Assembly (NCBI GenBank): GCA_947044405.1
Contig: CAMRHE010000156.1
Span: 3,039,001-3,103,000, forward strand
Origin: Leptodactylus fallax
Taxonomy: Eukaryota; Chordata; Amphibia; Anura; Leptodactylidae
Direction: 5' to 3'
DNA length: 64,000 bases
The notes beneath the pieces are model-generated. The model was not told the DNA's origin, made no database searches, and saw only the letters and a program-made list of their open reading frames with translations. The position numbers and the translations under genes are program-made. Of the stretch, positions 11,043-23,509 are shown one piece after another (the first letter of the stretch is position 1; every line of letters begins with the position of its first letter).

Positions 11043-14000
11043 GCTTTGTACTAGTTAGAAATGTCTGCACTGTGGCTTTAACTTTGGGTTGAACCATTAA
11101 GGCTAAGCAGATACCTGTAAGTTGGAGTGGTGAGCCCTCAGCATTCTCTAAAAAGTAGGCACAGGTAAAGAGAGAGAGGAAGAATAGGAAAGAAGGACAG
11201 ATAGTTGCAGAGCAGCAAAATAGTGGCAGACCGACTAAGACAAGCTGCCCTAGACCACCAGGCCCAAAAGCTCACAGAAAAGCCATCTTAGAATGGCGGT
11301 AATATGACACTGGTCACACTGAAGATACAAGTATATAAAAAACTGTATGTATTTAGCAATGGATACCTACCAGCAATACTAACTATGCAAGATCCTCATG
11401 AAATACAACAGTATAGTCTAATAGTAAATAGTGTGAAGGCTCTTCATCTTGGTTACCCAAAAGTAATAGGGGTGCATAATAAGGTACAGGCTTGACATCT
11501 TAAGAAAAATTAAAAAAAAAAGGCCATCAGCTGTTGCCAGTGTATTTTTACACAGTGACACTTGTATGTCCACAGGCAATGTGACAGTTACAAGGAGACA
11601 ATTCTTTCCAGCAACAGATGTCCATAATAATAGGTGAAGCATGTTCACTCTCCAACAGCCACAGACAAGCACCCAATAACAATACAGGTTCATTGTTGAG
11701 GACCGTGACAAAGTAAAACTAATAGAAAAGGGCTTAGGACTAAAAATCTGATGCCAAGTATGTAAAAATATTAAGAAAATTAGAATATACATATATCATG
11801 TTTCTTGGCACTACTCATATAAATTTATTGGTTTCTCAGTGTCATGTTCATGAAGTTGATGATTTTTTTTGCCTAAACTTCATAAAGAACATCACAACCA
11901 GTTCCCCCAGTCCTGAAATAGCTTTTAGAAGGAAACTGAGTTCACTGAACTACACAAAATGCAAACTGCAGAGAGCTTTAAGATTCTCAGCCAAGAATGC
12001 TGTTGTGAAAAGATCTTCTTAAAGTGCCTTGTGCACTACATACTATTGAGACCTTTATGTTGTAGCACCATCATACAGGCTCGTGGTCCAGTCAAATGAT
12101 ATAGATCATGTATGTCAAGTGACAATCTTGTGCCTGTGTTATAAACCAGAAATAATTGTGAATACAAACTTAACCCGACACTTAGGTGAAAGCACAATTC
12201 CTCCAGTTAGCTGTACATTAGCATGTGATGTATTATGCTACATAAACTGGAGCCTTTGAAGGGTTTAGTAGCTAGTATCAAAAAGAACAGGACATTTTTC
12301 ACTTGTATATGTGACTGACTGCCAGGAGTATTAGAGGATTAGCCATGTTCTATGGCAACTACAATGTACTTCTCCTTTCCTGCCCAAATATCTATATTTA
12401 ACTATAGGGGAACCATTAAATAATCACTATTTTATTTAAAAGATAGAAACGAAAATATTCATTAAAGAACTTAATAAATTCAGAAGTCAAACTTCAGCCA
12501 AACACTAAGCAGACACACAAAAGATCCAGTCTTCTCTGACCTCGAGCTTTCTGTTCTGGAATCTTGACTGCATTTGACATCTGTAGCTCATTGAGTTTTG
12601 GTTGGTCTTTCTGCAGTCAGCAAACTGACAAAGTACAAAAGTATTCCTATCCCTTTCTAAAACAGTGCTACACAAATGCACATGTCTGTTCCACCCTCAT
12701 GAGAACACTGCTTTGTGACTCTCATCTGGAGAGATTCTGTACTGTCCTGCATGGCTGTTTAGTCCTAGACTCTGAATGTGATTTACTGCTTCTGGGGCTA
12801 GTTCAAAGGTTAAATGACTTCCCTAGCACTGCATGACCTGTGGGATGAAACCTAGGTTTGTTCTACAAGGCCATAAATGAATCTGCATTCCACAGGGGCT
12901 TTGTACTGTTTATGGAGCTATACCATTACCAGAGTTGGCAGTTCTTTACTCTGTTTTCCCAAAATAAAATGAAAAGGTTAGACACTCCACATGTCCAAGA
13001 TACTAATCTACAATAACCTACAATCTCACTCGCAAACATATTAAGCTATGTTTATATAAAACTTTTTAAGTCAATGAAAAAGTCATACATTGCAGGTCCA
13101 CCTCAGAGTAATAAATTTGACACTTGCTATGGGCAATGGGGCACGTTAGTGAAGACCAGTGTTTATATTATATATCCATGCCATGCTGACATCAGATATA
13201 CCACATTTATTAAGAAGCAGAATTCTCTTATTAATTTGAGGTATCTCAGCGTAAGCATAGGCCATAAACAGAAACCTACTCTAGCAAGACATCCTTACAA
13301 TTATGAGGCCTGCCATTCAGGCTAATATCCAACCGCTATATCAGTGGCCAGAACTGTCTCCAAGAAGGTAGACAAACCCCAGCCTTCTCACATGGACCAA
13401 CCAGGACACCCCGCAGAGCAGAAACCCCAACATTGAAAAGCCAGTGATCAGTGAACCATAATAGTGCCAGAGAGACACCTTGGAGGCATTTTCATTAAAT
13501 AAACAACACCAACACATCATTCATTAGAGACACATCAAAACACCCATTTTTGCATATATCCATATCCAAATAAAAAGCATTTATATAAAGACAATCAGTG
13601 AAACCCAATTAAAATGTGTATTCTTACCTCCCTTAAAAAAAATCTATATCCCCCACAAAAAAAAGGAACAACCATCTACAAAATCCCACAGCGAGTGGAT
13701 TTACGGTAGTAGAAAAACTCTCTCAGTAGCCCATAGCAACCAATCACATCACACCTTTCATTTGTTATAAAGCTTTTGGAAAATTAAAGCTGTGCAGTGA
13801 TTGTTTGCGATGGGCAACTAAGACTTTTTCTTTAAGCCAATTTTCATAAACCTCATTGTCTATTAAAAGTCTAATACACTTTAAAATGTCATATTTTCAG
13901 ATAGCCCACTATGAAGAAAAACATAGTAATTCCTTAAATTTAGAGATCATAGGGGTTCAGTATTCTTTAATACAGGACCAAATGGATGTATGTTTTTCAC

Positions 14001-14629
14001 CAAAAATTAAAACAAGGACAGAAAAGGTGGAAAAATGAACACATAAAACAGAAACGTCACAAGCCATAGATTTTAAGTGATTCATGCTCTCCGTGGCATG
14101 GGATCTCTGTGTGGTTTTTATGTATGCTAAAAAAAGACATACTGCATTGCTGTGCACAACAAAGAGAAAAAGGCTAAAAGAGTCTCTAGTATATCAACAT
14201 TCTCCATGTAAATTAAAATTGATAGCATTCTGTTAGACAATTACATCCAGTACAATGCCCTCCTTGCATCCACATTTTGCATCTTTGCTCAAATGTTGTA
14301 TAAAAATCTGGTTGGTGTTCATTATGATAATCCTGCCTTAGACCTTACATGATAAAACTGTGACCTGAAGGGTACATTATACTTTATTCCAGGGTAGCAT
14401 TATCGCTCAGTGGCTAACACTGTTGCCTTGAAGCTTTAGGTCGGGCCCTACATGGTGTAAATCTTTTTTTTTTTTTTTTTTAATTTGGTGAAAAGATATG
14501 CCCCTGAAAACATATACTAAAATTGTGTTTGTCCTGCTTCTAATTTGTGCCTTAGTCAGTAGTTGCAAAACTATATATACTATACATTCACATACATACT
14601 ATATAAAGTATTCTTTCATGTACTTTTTT
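11043..14629. other. Unannotated intronic DNA
   Basis: No element with recognisable ends. Open frames up to 124 codons (11418-11792 minus) have skewed, low-complexity composition and no motif that I recognise. I treat this as unique or fully decayed intron sequence. Confidence 0.5.
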
Positions 14630-14672
14630 CTGTATAACTAAAAGGTGCATTTTGCACCTTTTAGTTATACAG
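14630..14672. repeat. Perfect 20-bp inverted repeat
   Basis: The arm CTGTATAACTAAAAGGTGCA (14630-14649) is followed by a 3-bp spacer and its exact reverse complement (14653-14672). A perfect 20-bp cruciform-capable palindrome of this kind is not part of any repeat family seen elsewhere in the window. It could be the tip of a fold-back element or a replication-slippage product. Confidence 0.85.
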
Positions 14673-15716
14673 GTGCACCAACAAATGCTGGTAGATATAA
14701 TCTAATACCTAATGTGGCTGCAGCTATTCTTACCAATCTGTGGGCAGCAGGTTGTAGTACAGAAGAAGCTGAAATACTGTATAGTTATATGGGAAAAGAC
14801 TTATTTGACTTGGTCCTTTTAGTGGTTAACATACTTCCTTGTATAGGTGTGTATACAGCTGGCAGTCAGTGAGTAGGACCACTCACTGGACCTCAAAGCC
14901 CAGAAGAAGCATGAGTTAAAAAAAACAGGTTATACAGAATATTTTCCCTAAAAAAACTATATATAAATTTGCTAAGCTCCTCCTGAAGTCTAGCATGTTG
15001 CGTCTAGAGCAAGCTACAAGCTCAGTGTGACCTCAATGTGTCTGTCACCTTTCCACACTTCATTCTGTTAACATGTACATTTTTGTACATTTAGCCAACC
15101 AGTTTCACTAAGCTGATAATTGGGGGTTCCAGCAAGTGCACCTTTCATGATCAGCTCATGGTTGGAGAAGGTGCCTTAAGCTGGTCCTAAAAAAGGCTAC
15201 ATTGTAGAGCAGCGTCAGACATATTATTCAATCTGCAATCCATGTGATAGTAAAAACAACAACAATTTATTGCTAAATTTACAGAAAAACTAATCCATGA
15301 AACACTATCTAGATGATAGCTCAGAGCTGATTCTGTCTGAATGAACAGCCCTGAGTAGCATATGTTGTATCTAGTATTGTTATCAGTGAATATATATCTC
15401 AACCATTCAGCATCTGCCAGGGGCTTTGTTTACAAGGAGCCTCAGCAGATGCTTGGCAATCATTAGACGTGAACCTGAAAGACAAAGGTGCTGGCAAATC
15501 CCTTGTCTTACTGAAAAGTATTAAAACATTGTATTTGAGCATATGTACAGTGGGGAAAAAAAAGTATTTAGTCATCCACCAATTGTGCAAGTTCTCCCAC
15601 TTAAAAAGATGAAAGAGGCCTGTAATTGACATCATAGGTAGACCTCAACTATAAGAGACAAAATGAGAAAACAAATCCGGAAAATCACATTGTCTGATTT
15701 TTAAAGAACTTATTTA

Positions 15717-17786
15717 ATAATAATAATAATAATAGTCCTTTCATAGTCCCACAATGGGGAAATTCAGTGTGTTACAGCAGCAAAGATAAAGCAAATACAA
15801 ATACAAATACAACATGTACAGGAATGTTCCAAGGTGAGAGGCATTACATTAATAGCAGACAGACAGATAGGACGTAGCAGGGGGGATTTAACAGGCAGAG
15901 AGATATTTCAGTTCTCTGTGTGTAATGATCTCCGCTTAGGTCGGTGTTGGTTGTACAGCCTAACCGCGGTGGGGAGGAAAGACTTCCGATAGCGCTCCTT
16001 CTCACACCTAGGGTGGAGCAGTCGGTCACTGACAGTACTGCTCAGCGCGATCACAGTCTCATGCATGGGATGGGACTTCTTCTTCTGCATGGAGCTCACC
16101 ACGGACAGTATCCTTCTGTCACCCACCACCTGCACTGGGTCCAGTGGGCTCCCCAGGACAGAGCTGGCCCTTCTAATCAGCTTGTCAAGTTTATTTCTGT
16201 CCCTGGTTGATATACTGCTCCCCCAGCAGGCCACTCCAAAGAAGATGGCTGATGCCACTACCGAGTTGAAGAAAGTTCTAAGAAGTGCCCCCCGGATTCC
16301 AAAGGCTCTCAGCTTCCTAAGCAGGTAGAGCCTGCTGTGGCCCTTCCTGTACAGGGCCTCCATATGATCTGCCCAGTCCAGCTTATTATTAAGGAGCAAG
16401 CCCAGGTACTTATAGGTGTTCACAATCTCGATGCCCGTCCCCAGGATGTCCACTGGTTTAGGAGGGCTTCTGCCTTTGTGGAAGTCCACCACCATCTCCT
16501 TGGTCTTCCCCGCGTTAATCTTCAGATGGTTCCGGTGGCACCAGTCCACAAAATCCTGGTTCAGTTCTCTGTATTCCCTGTCATCATCATCTGTGATGAG
16601 ACCCACTATTGCAGAGTCGTCAGAATACTTCTGTAGGTAGCAGCTGGATGAGTTGCACCTAAAATCTGCAGTGTACAGTGTGAAGAGGAAAGGGGCGAGA
16701 ACCGTACCCTGAGGTACCCCCGTATTACAGATCACGGTACCTGACACACAGTCTTGGGCTCTCACGTATTGAGGTCGATTTGTGAGGTAGTCTAGGATCC
16801 AGTTGGAGAGGTGGTGGTCCACTCCAGCAAGGCCCAGCTTGTCCCTCAATAACCTGGGCTGTATGGTGTTAAAAGCACTGGAGAAGTCAAAGAACATTAT
16901 TCTCACTGTGTTCCCTGGTTTCTCCAGGTGAGACAGAGCCCTGTGCAGAAGATGGATGATGGCATCATCTACCCCAATGCCCGGCCGATAAGCAAACTGG
17001 AGGGGGTCCATAGCGGGGCTCACTAGAGGGCGGAGATGTGTGAGAACCAATCTCTCCAAGATCTTCATCAGGTGGGATGTCAGTGCTACAGGTCTGTAGT
17101 CGTTGAGGTCCATAGGGTGGGGTTTCTTTGGAACTGGTACCACACAAGAAGATTTCCATAATTCAGGGACTATTTCCTGCCTCAGGCTCATATTATACAT
17201 ATATGTAATTATACCACACAGCTGGTCCCCGCAAGTCTTAATTAGCCTTGCACTGATGTCATCTGGCCCTGCGGCTTTCCTCGCCTTGATCTTTTTCATC
17301 TCCTTCCTCACCTGGGCCCGTGTGAAGGTCAGACTGTGGCCAGATAAAGACGGATTTCTGGATTTACTGGTCTGTTGGGAAGTGGCCGCATGGGGAGAAG
17401 TCATTGTGGTGGGGGGAGCTGAAGGACATGCTGGGGTGGGAGGAGCTGGTGTGTGATCAAATCTGTTGAAGAATAGGTTTAGTTCATTAAGCCAATTAAC
17501 ATCTGCCTCAATCTGGCAGACAGACTGTTTATGACCCGAAATTGACTTAAGCCCCTCCTAGACCTCCCTTATGTCTTTTCTTTCCATTTGCTTTTCCATT
17601 TTTTCTTTATAACTGGCTTTTCCCTGCCTGATTTGATGCCTCAGCTCCTTTTGTACTTCCCTCAACTCCTCCTTATCTCTTGTCCTGAATGCCATCTTTT
17701 TCTCCTTAAGTAGTGTTTTTATATCAGAGTTAATCCATGGTTTTTTATTGGAGAAGCACCTCACCACTTTTGTGGTGTCCATATTT
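15717..17786 (-). mobile_element. L2-type LINE, 5'-truncated, inserted in the Tc1 element
   Basis: The insertion lies on the minus strand. Its 3' end is a run of ATT triplets (15717-15735 in reverse). The 5' end is truncated at about 17786, inside the region between endonuclease and reverse transcriptase. Tc1 sequence resumes exactly: the same TTTAAAGAA.TTATTTGCAAATTA text is uninterrupted in the opposite Tc1 end (about 19050-19075). TATTT flanks both sides, which may be a 5-bp target duplication. The 3' untranslated part is 15736-15907. Confidence 0.88.
15908..17782 (-). pseudogene. L2-type reverse transcriptase ORF, one nonsense codon
   Basis: A single frame is open from 17782 to the stop at 15908-15910, 625 codons, broken only by one TAG at 17558-17560 (REV*EGLKSISG, where relatives have tryptophan). 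The block after 17404 is 498 residues. It shows KAAGPDDI at about 45, DLNDYRPVALTSHLMK at about 99, motif A FFDFSSAFNTI at about 171, motif B GVPQGTVLAPFLFTLY at about 229 and the catalytic YSDDS at about 260. The C-terminal basic part ends RRSLHTEN. Reverse transcription motifs are intact, so this is a young copy. The endonuclease half is absent. L2 against other Jockey-group clades is assigned from motif style. Confidence 0.88.
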
Positions 17787-17834
17787 GCAAATTATGTTGG
17801 AAAATAAGTATTTGGTCAATAACAAAAGTTCATC

Positions 17835-18857
17835 TCAATACTTTGTTATATATCCTTTGTTGACAATGACAGAGGTCAAACGTTTTCTGTAAGTCTTCAC
17901 AAGGTTGGCACACACTAATGCTGGTATGTTGGTCCATTCCTCCATGCAGATCTCCTCTAGAGCAGTGATGTTTTGGGGCTGTCGCTGGGCAACATGGACT
18001 TTTAACTCCCTCCAAAGGTTTTTTATGGGATTGAGATCTGAAGACTAGCTAGGCCACTCCAGGACCTTGAAATGCTTCTTACGAAGCCACTCCTTTGTTG
18101 CCCTGGCGGTGTGCTTGGGATCATTGTCATGCTGAAAGACCCAGCCACGTTTCATCTTCAATGCGCTTGCTGATGGAAGGAGGTTTGCACTCAAAATCTC
18201 ACGATACATGGCCCCATTCATTCTTTCATGTACACGGATCAGTCGTCCTGGTTCCTTTGTAGAGAAACAGCCCCAAAGCATGATGTTGTCACCCCCATGC
18301 TTCACAGTAGGTATGGTGTTCTTTGGATGCAACTCAGCATTCACTCTCCTCCAAACACAACGTGTTGTGTTTCTACCAAACAGTTCTACTTTGGTTTCAT
18401 CTGACCATATGACATTCTCCCACTACTCTTCTGGAACATCCAAATGCTCTCTAGCAAACTTCAGATGGGCCTGGATATGTACTGGCTTAAGCAGGGGGAC
18501 ACGTCTGGTATTGCAGGATCTGAGTCCCTGACGGCGTAGTGTGTTACTGACGGTAGCCTTTATTACGTTAGTCCCAGCTTTCTGCAGGTCATTCACTAGG
18601 TCCCCCCGTATGTTTCTGGGATTTTTGCTCATCGTTCTTGTCATTATTTTGACCCCATGAGGTGAGATCTTGCGTGAAGCCCCTGATCGAGGGAGATTAT
18701 CAGTGGTCTTGTATGTCTTCTATTTTCTAATTATTGCTCCCACAGTTGATTTCTTCACACCAAGCTGCTTGCCTATTACAGATTCAGTCTTCCCAGCCTG
18801 GTGCAGGTCTACAATTTTGTATCTGGTGTCCTTCCACAGCTCTTTGGTCTTTACCAT
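17835..18857 (-). pseudogene. Tc1 transposase, full-length frame with three stops
   Basis: From ATG at 18855-18857 to TGA at 17835-17837 there are 341 codons in one frame with no indel, the usual Tc1 transposase size. Order: paired-type DNA-binding domain ([10 protein letters not shown]..., then PRNIRGDLVNDLQKAGTNV), followed by the DDE catalytic domain with [33 protein letters not shown] and [13 protein letters not shown]. Stops lie at 18720-18722, 18423-18425 and 18045-18047. The third catalytic residue, glutamate in PIENLW, is lysine here (PIKNLW). Dead by four point changes, with frame preserved. Confidence 0.93.
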
Positions 18858-19329
18858 AGTGGAGTTTGGAGTGTGACTGTTTGAGGTTGTGGACAGGTGT
18901 TTTTTATACTGAGAACAATTTCAAACAGGTGCCATTACTACAGGTAATGAGTGGAGGACAAAGGAGCCTCTTAAAGAAGAAGTTACAGGTCTGTGAGAGC
19001 CAGAAATCTTGCTTGTTTGTAGGTGACCAAATACTTATTTTCCACCGTAATTTGCAAATAAATTCTTTAAAAAATCAGACAATGTGATTTTCTAGATATG
19101 CTTTCTCATTTTGTCTCTCATAGTTGAGGTCTACCTATGATGTCAATTACAGGCCTCTCTCATGTTTTTAAGTGGGAGAACTTGCACAATTGGTGGCTGA
19201 CTAAATATTTTTTTCCCCACTGTATATGTAGAATTTTTTTTGTTCTTTTTTATACTATACTGGAATTTAATATTAGGCACAAGCAACTGGCCCAGTATCA
19301 CAGCAGGAACTAGGTGGTTTAATTGTGGC

Positions 19330-19600
19330 AATTCACTCATAGGTAAATACATGAGTAGCGAATTGCAGCTAAAAAAACGCTGTGCTGATTTTTCTGCTGT
19401 GTTTTTCTCTGCTTTTTTTCTACCCCTATTCAATATATAGAGAAAATGTTCGCAATTCTGCAACTAAAAAAAATGCAGCTTTTCCACAGCTATTTTCTGC
19501 AATATGTGGATGAAATTAATGAAATCTCATTCATTTTGCTAGTACTGTAAAATGCATCAACCAAAAATGCTGCATTTATGGTACGTGGTGCCTAATCCAT
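19330..19600. repeat. Family A MITE-like repeat, degenerate
   Basis: Contains GCAGCTAAAAAAACGCTG and AAATGCAGC phrases, ATTTTGCTAGTACTGTAAAATGCA and a decayed right end GTACGTGGTGCCTAA. It matches the 10705-11042 type (which shares GTAAAA.GCA and ATTTCATTTAATCTCAT text). Limits approximate. Confidence 0.5.
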
Positions 19601-19820
19601 TGTCTGTACCAACCGTACACGATCTTTATCTTCACTGACAACCACTGTTTCGAGAGTACCCACAAACATTAGATGGCTGCCCAAAATATAAGTCATACAT
19701 ACCATTAAAAGAGGTGGAATATCACTGGGATATGTCACCACTGTCCAGTGTGTAGGGGGTCCAACGTTGTGTTCCCTCATGAATCTCTTGTTATACTAGC
19801 AGCTAGGAAATCACATTATG

Positions 19821-20114
19821 GCTAAGGCCCCACGTAGTGGGCCACAGCAAAAGAACTGCGGGAAAAACCATAGCAGCAACATATCGTGGTTTTTCCCACA
19901 ACGCTTTTACAGAAAGTCCTCAGAGGTTTCCTCTGTGGAATTTCTGCTTCCATTGTACCTATTTCCGTAGGTATAAATGACATGCTGCGATTTCCTAAAC
20001 TGCAACAGTTTTGGAAATCGCAGCGTTTCCGCTGCGCATAATTTTCTGCATCCACTTTGCAGGGACTGTAAAATGCTGCACTTTTTTCCATTTATGCCAC
20101 ATGAGGCCCTGGCT
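19821..20114. repeat. Family A MITE-like repeat
   Basis: Begins GCTAAGGCCCCACGTAGTGG and ends TGCCACATGAGGCCCTGGC. The centre has GGTTTTTCCCACAACGC, ACAGAAAGTCC and GGTATAAATGACATGCTGCG, as in 945-1200. Confidence 0.7.
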
Positions 20115-21685
20115 TACTGGTATATTTTCTGATGACTTTTTTCAGTAAAAACAACTGCTTTCTGACTTCCCTTGTCTTGCCCACCATGCTATGACATTTA
20201 TGGTGGTCAGTTTCTACAGGTTTTGGCCAAATGCTCTTTTAACCAACAGCTATTCCTTCTGTTCCACACCCCGACATGCCCAAACCTTCTTTCCTTGCTG
20301 ACAACTGCCATCAGGGAAGTCAGAATCCTCCTATATATTCTAGATGTTGTTGAGTTTAGTCCACAATCATCTCAGGTGTATGGCCACCTTAAAATGTCTT
20401 TGTTTCCCTGGAAGATAAGTGCTGGCAAAGGTGTCTGGCAACAGCTACTAATTCTCTCCCTTCTGAAAGTCAATATTGGAGTTGGGACAGACTGGTTTCA
20501 GCAGAACAGACTGTTATCTCATGTGTATGACTGGCTAAGTGCTGCAAGCATTCAGTTTTAATGTGATTAAGAACAGTCACAAGGGTAGACAAACACCATT
20601 CTGCTACTGTATTCTACTGACTGCGAGCAATTTAATTACATTGAGATGACAATCATGCCTTTTGTAGAATCGCCTTACGTAAAAGTAACACTGTTTACCA
20701 CAGGAGAACTGCGTTCAGACGTCTCGCTTTTGAAATTTGAGACATAATGTGAACTTGTTTGCTGGCATATTTCTGAATGAAAGAATTCATTGTCATTGAC
20801 AATAAGGTAAATTATTTTGACAGATGCTGCTATTCGGTGTTGATTTATAACAGCTGCAGCTTTTACATAAGAGACTGTTCAGAGAAAGGCTCTTTTATCA
20901 TATATTCCAAGTATGGCAACTAGAAACTATTCATGGATCATATGCATTAGTATGCAAAAAAATCTGTAAACATGCAATTTTCTGTGGCATTTTTCTATCA
21001 AAAGCAAAAGCAAAATTTAGCAAAAAAAAAAGGGCAAATTCACTGTAAAAAATTTTTAAACCACTGTATTTGTACTAATTTTTTTGTAACTTGTGCAATA
21101 TTTAAAAACAACTTAGCAAAAAATTTCTGCAGAAAACACCACATGTGAATACTATGCATGAATGTTGTGTCAATTATTTCAGTTATTCCAATATTCCAAT
21201 GTTTGTTACCTAGTTTTGGACTTATCACAATGCTACTCTACATGCTACTACTGCTCTGGTAATATATTTATGTAAAATATAACCGAGGATAAACAGTATA
21301 TTAGATCCCTGTCAGACAGAACAACCCTCTTGTACTGAAATCGTAGGAAATCACAAAGTGCTAAGCCTTGGTACTGTGGATATGCCATAAATGTCCCAGA
21401 TGGGGATATCCCTTTAAGAAGTAAAACTAGTTGATGTTGTCCAGTGTTGCATGGTACACTGACATGTTAAAAGAAATAATTTAGGATTCTGCTTCCTATC
21501 ATGTCAGGTACTTTGTACTCAGAACTCAATGCCCTATATGTATCTAATGTAATGAAATATAGCAAGACATATGCAAGCAGGTACCCTATCAACATAATAC
21601 AAGTTCATGTATGTAATTGGTAGATGTTAGTTAGGGTAGACCTATCAGTCAAGAGCAGTTCCCATATCACTGTGTTTGACAATAT
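20115..21685. other. Unannotated intronic DNA
   Basis: No recognised element. The 129-codon open frame at 20172-20561 (plus) has no motif or splice context that I can support. Confidence 0.5.
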
Positions 21686-21921
21686 AAGGCTGCTGTCACA
21701 CTAGTGTTCTTGGGACTCAGTCCCCAATTCTGCTTAAAATATGTGGAGAGAAAAGCCCTGCAAGCAGGAAACCTGGCTGTAACCGAGCAGACCCCATTAT
21801 AGTCTATGGGGTCAGCGAAGTTTCGTGAGTGAACCGTTTTTTTAAGCAGATAGGCTTTACGTTTTTCAGGTCCCCAAGCGGACACGAAGAATGGAAACCC
21901 GAACACTAGTGTGAACCTTGC
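21686..21921. repeat. MITE-like repeat, family B (GGTTCACACTAG ends)
   Basis: Opens AAGGCTGCTGTCACACTAGTG and closes CACTAGTGTGAACCTTGC, so the ends are inverted copies. The interior has GGAGAGAAAAGCCCTGCAAG and a GAAGAATGGAAACC phrase. Other copies are at 23510-23786, 30314-30444 and 36080-36260. Confidence 0.72.
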
Positions 21922-22187
21922 ATAAACGTATGGATATCTGGTAAGCTTGACCCAAACTTCTGCTGAACACATTTCAGCTGGTTCTCTACATGTAAGGCTA
22001 GGTCCGCATTTACATAATGTCAGCGTCAGAACTGTTGCACAATGGACACAGACAGCACCTGACTCACCTCACTGATTATGATTTTCCATTATTGTGTCAA
22101 TTTACCAGAAACAATTGTACTACATGCTATGCTATTTTATCTGCAACACAGATGTGAGCCTAAATGAAAAATTTCACACTTGATTAA

Positions 22188-22460
22188 AGGGGTGTTCCAG
22201 CATTTACATTCTGATGACCTATCCTTAGGCCCCATGTTTCAGACCATAGTGTCCCCCATGAGCCAATAGCTGCTGGATTACTCCAGCGAGTAACAGCCAA
22301 TTTTCACTTACCTTTCCCCACTCCTGTCCACGGCCGCATCCACTTAGGCCTCCACGGGGCTACGCATATTACATCCAGACACTCATCGTTACGACCAGGA
22401 TGTAATATGCGGTGCCCCTTGGAAGCCTAAGGGAAGGTGGCAGTGGATGGGGTCAGGGAA
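22188..22460. repeat. Inverted-repeat element fragment (AAAGGGGTGTTCC end)
   Basis: Left end AAAGGGGTGTTCCAGC is followed by GATGACCTATCCTTAGG. A pair of opposed blocks surrounds TTACATCCAGACACTC...CCAGGATGTAATATGCGG (22368-22412). It seems a degraded non-autonomous DNA element. Right end not fixed. Confidence 0.4.
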
Positions 22461-23509
22461 AGGTAAGAGAAATTTGGTCCTTACCCACTGGAGTAATATT
22501 TAGATAAAAAAAGCAAAAACTAAAAAAAAAAAAACAAGAAGCGGACGGTTGTCCTGTTCAAAGGAGTCATAGTAGCTGCTATGGCAGTAGTTACGCCCAT
22601 GACTCAAAACAAACATTCCTTTTCTTCAAAATGCAGTGTTTACTCAAAAAATTCACAAAGCTTGTGTCTGCCTAGAGAAATTGCACAGCTGCACACGCTT
22701 CACAGTGCCCCTTAAAGCTGCGTATGACATAGTGCATGGATCCACCACACAGTTATGAAAAAAAATATTTTCCTAGCACTAAAGAAAATGAAACAGACCA
22801 TAGTAGAGGTAAGTAAACATGTGCATGCAGCTTGCATTGACAATGGGAACTAAGTTCTCTATAGACCCCTGTAATTACTAGCACTGATACATTGACAATG
22901 GAAGGTAGACTCATCCTACAACACTCTTTGTAATGTGATTTCTGGCGACATGCAAGAGAAAATTCATTTTATACCTCAGCCATTTAAGAAGTGTTTAAAG
23001 AAGAAACCTAAAATGCCATCTGCCTCTTGTAAATGAACTATGCAAGTGTAAATGCCTGTCATAACCAACAACCAGGTGCTGAAAACTTTACCAAAGTCAT
23101 GTTAACTGACTTGCCCTAAAATCAATGTAAAAAGCAACAAATACTAGAATTTATCACTATTACATATTGTAGTTTAATATGTTTCATTCCAATTCTTAAA
23201 TTAACAAAAAGTACCAGCCCAACATCCAGCCTAGATGTTTTGGTGCTGATGATGAGAGGACAAAGAGAGCCCCCTTCCTTGTGATGCTGCAATTGCAACT
23301 TATTTGTGGCATCACAAAAGTCAAAGCCAGGGACAGAGTTTTTCTGATCTAAGCTGTTGCTGTGGCGTGCATGCTGTCAGTCATAGCCTCACCATGAATG
23401 ACCATGCAGGCATAACAGCCATGCTTACACAACTAGAGTGCCACAAAATGTTTGGTGATCAGTGTTATTTAACTTACCCAGAAAAGGTTAATGTAGATAG
23501 CATAGTTAC

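Larger units (their letters stand above)
15549..19222 (-). mobile_element. Tc1-like DNA transposon, split by an L2 LINE
   Basis: The ends are CAGTGGGGAAAAAAAAGTAT on the left and its mirror ACTAAATATTTTTTTCCCCACTG on the right, each next to a TA (15547-15548; 19223-19224). The inverted repeats are long: text such as GAGGTCTACCTATGATGTCAAT occurs at both ends in opposite sense. A 2.07-kb LINE sits in the left repeat. Without it the element is about 1.6 kb, the normal Tc1 length. The transposase is on the minus strand at 17835-18857. Confidence 0.92.

Noticed and set aside
6839..11490. Minus-strand ATGCACCC strings (6851-6859, 11471-11478) as possible myosin X exon 3
   Set aside because: Translations around them do not continue with the conserved motor sequence in any frame, and there are no matching splice sites.
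11418..11792. 124-codon minus-strand frame
   Set aside because: Hydrophobic, low-complexity translation of T-rich intron; no acceptor or donor in a fitting place and no relation to myosin X.
14645..14872. 75-codon plus-strand frame with protein-like composition
   Set aside because: No splice sites, no recognised domain, and it starts inside a palindrome. Kept only as a note.
15944..17456. Several plus-strand frames of 74-117 codons
   Set aside because: Shadows of the L2 reverse transcriptase on the other strand.
20172..20561. 129-codon plus-strand frame
   Set aside because: No motif, no splice context, and no repeat match to a known element protein.
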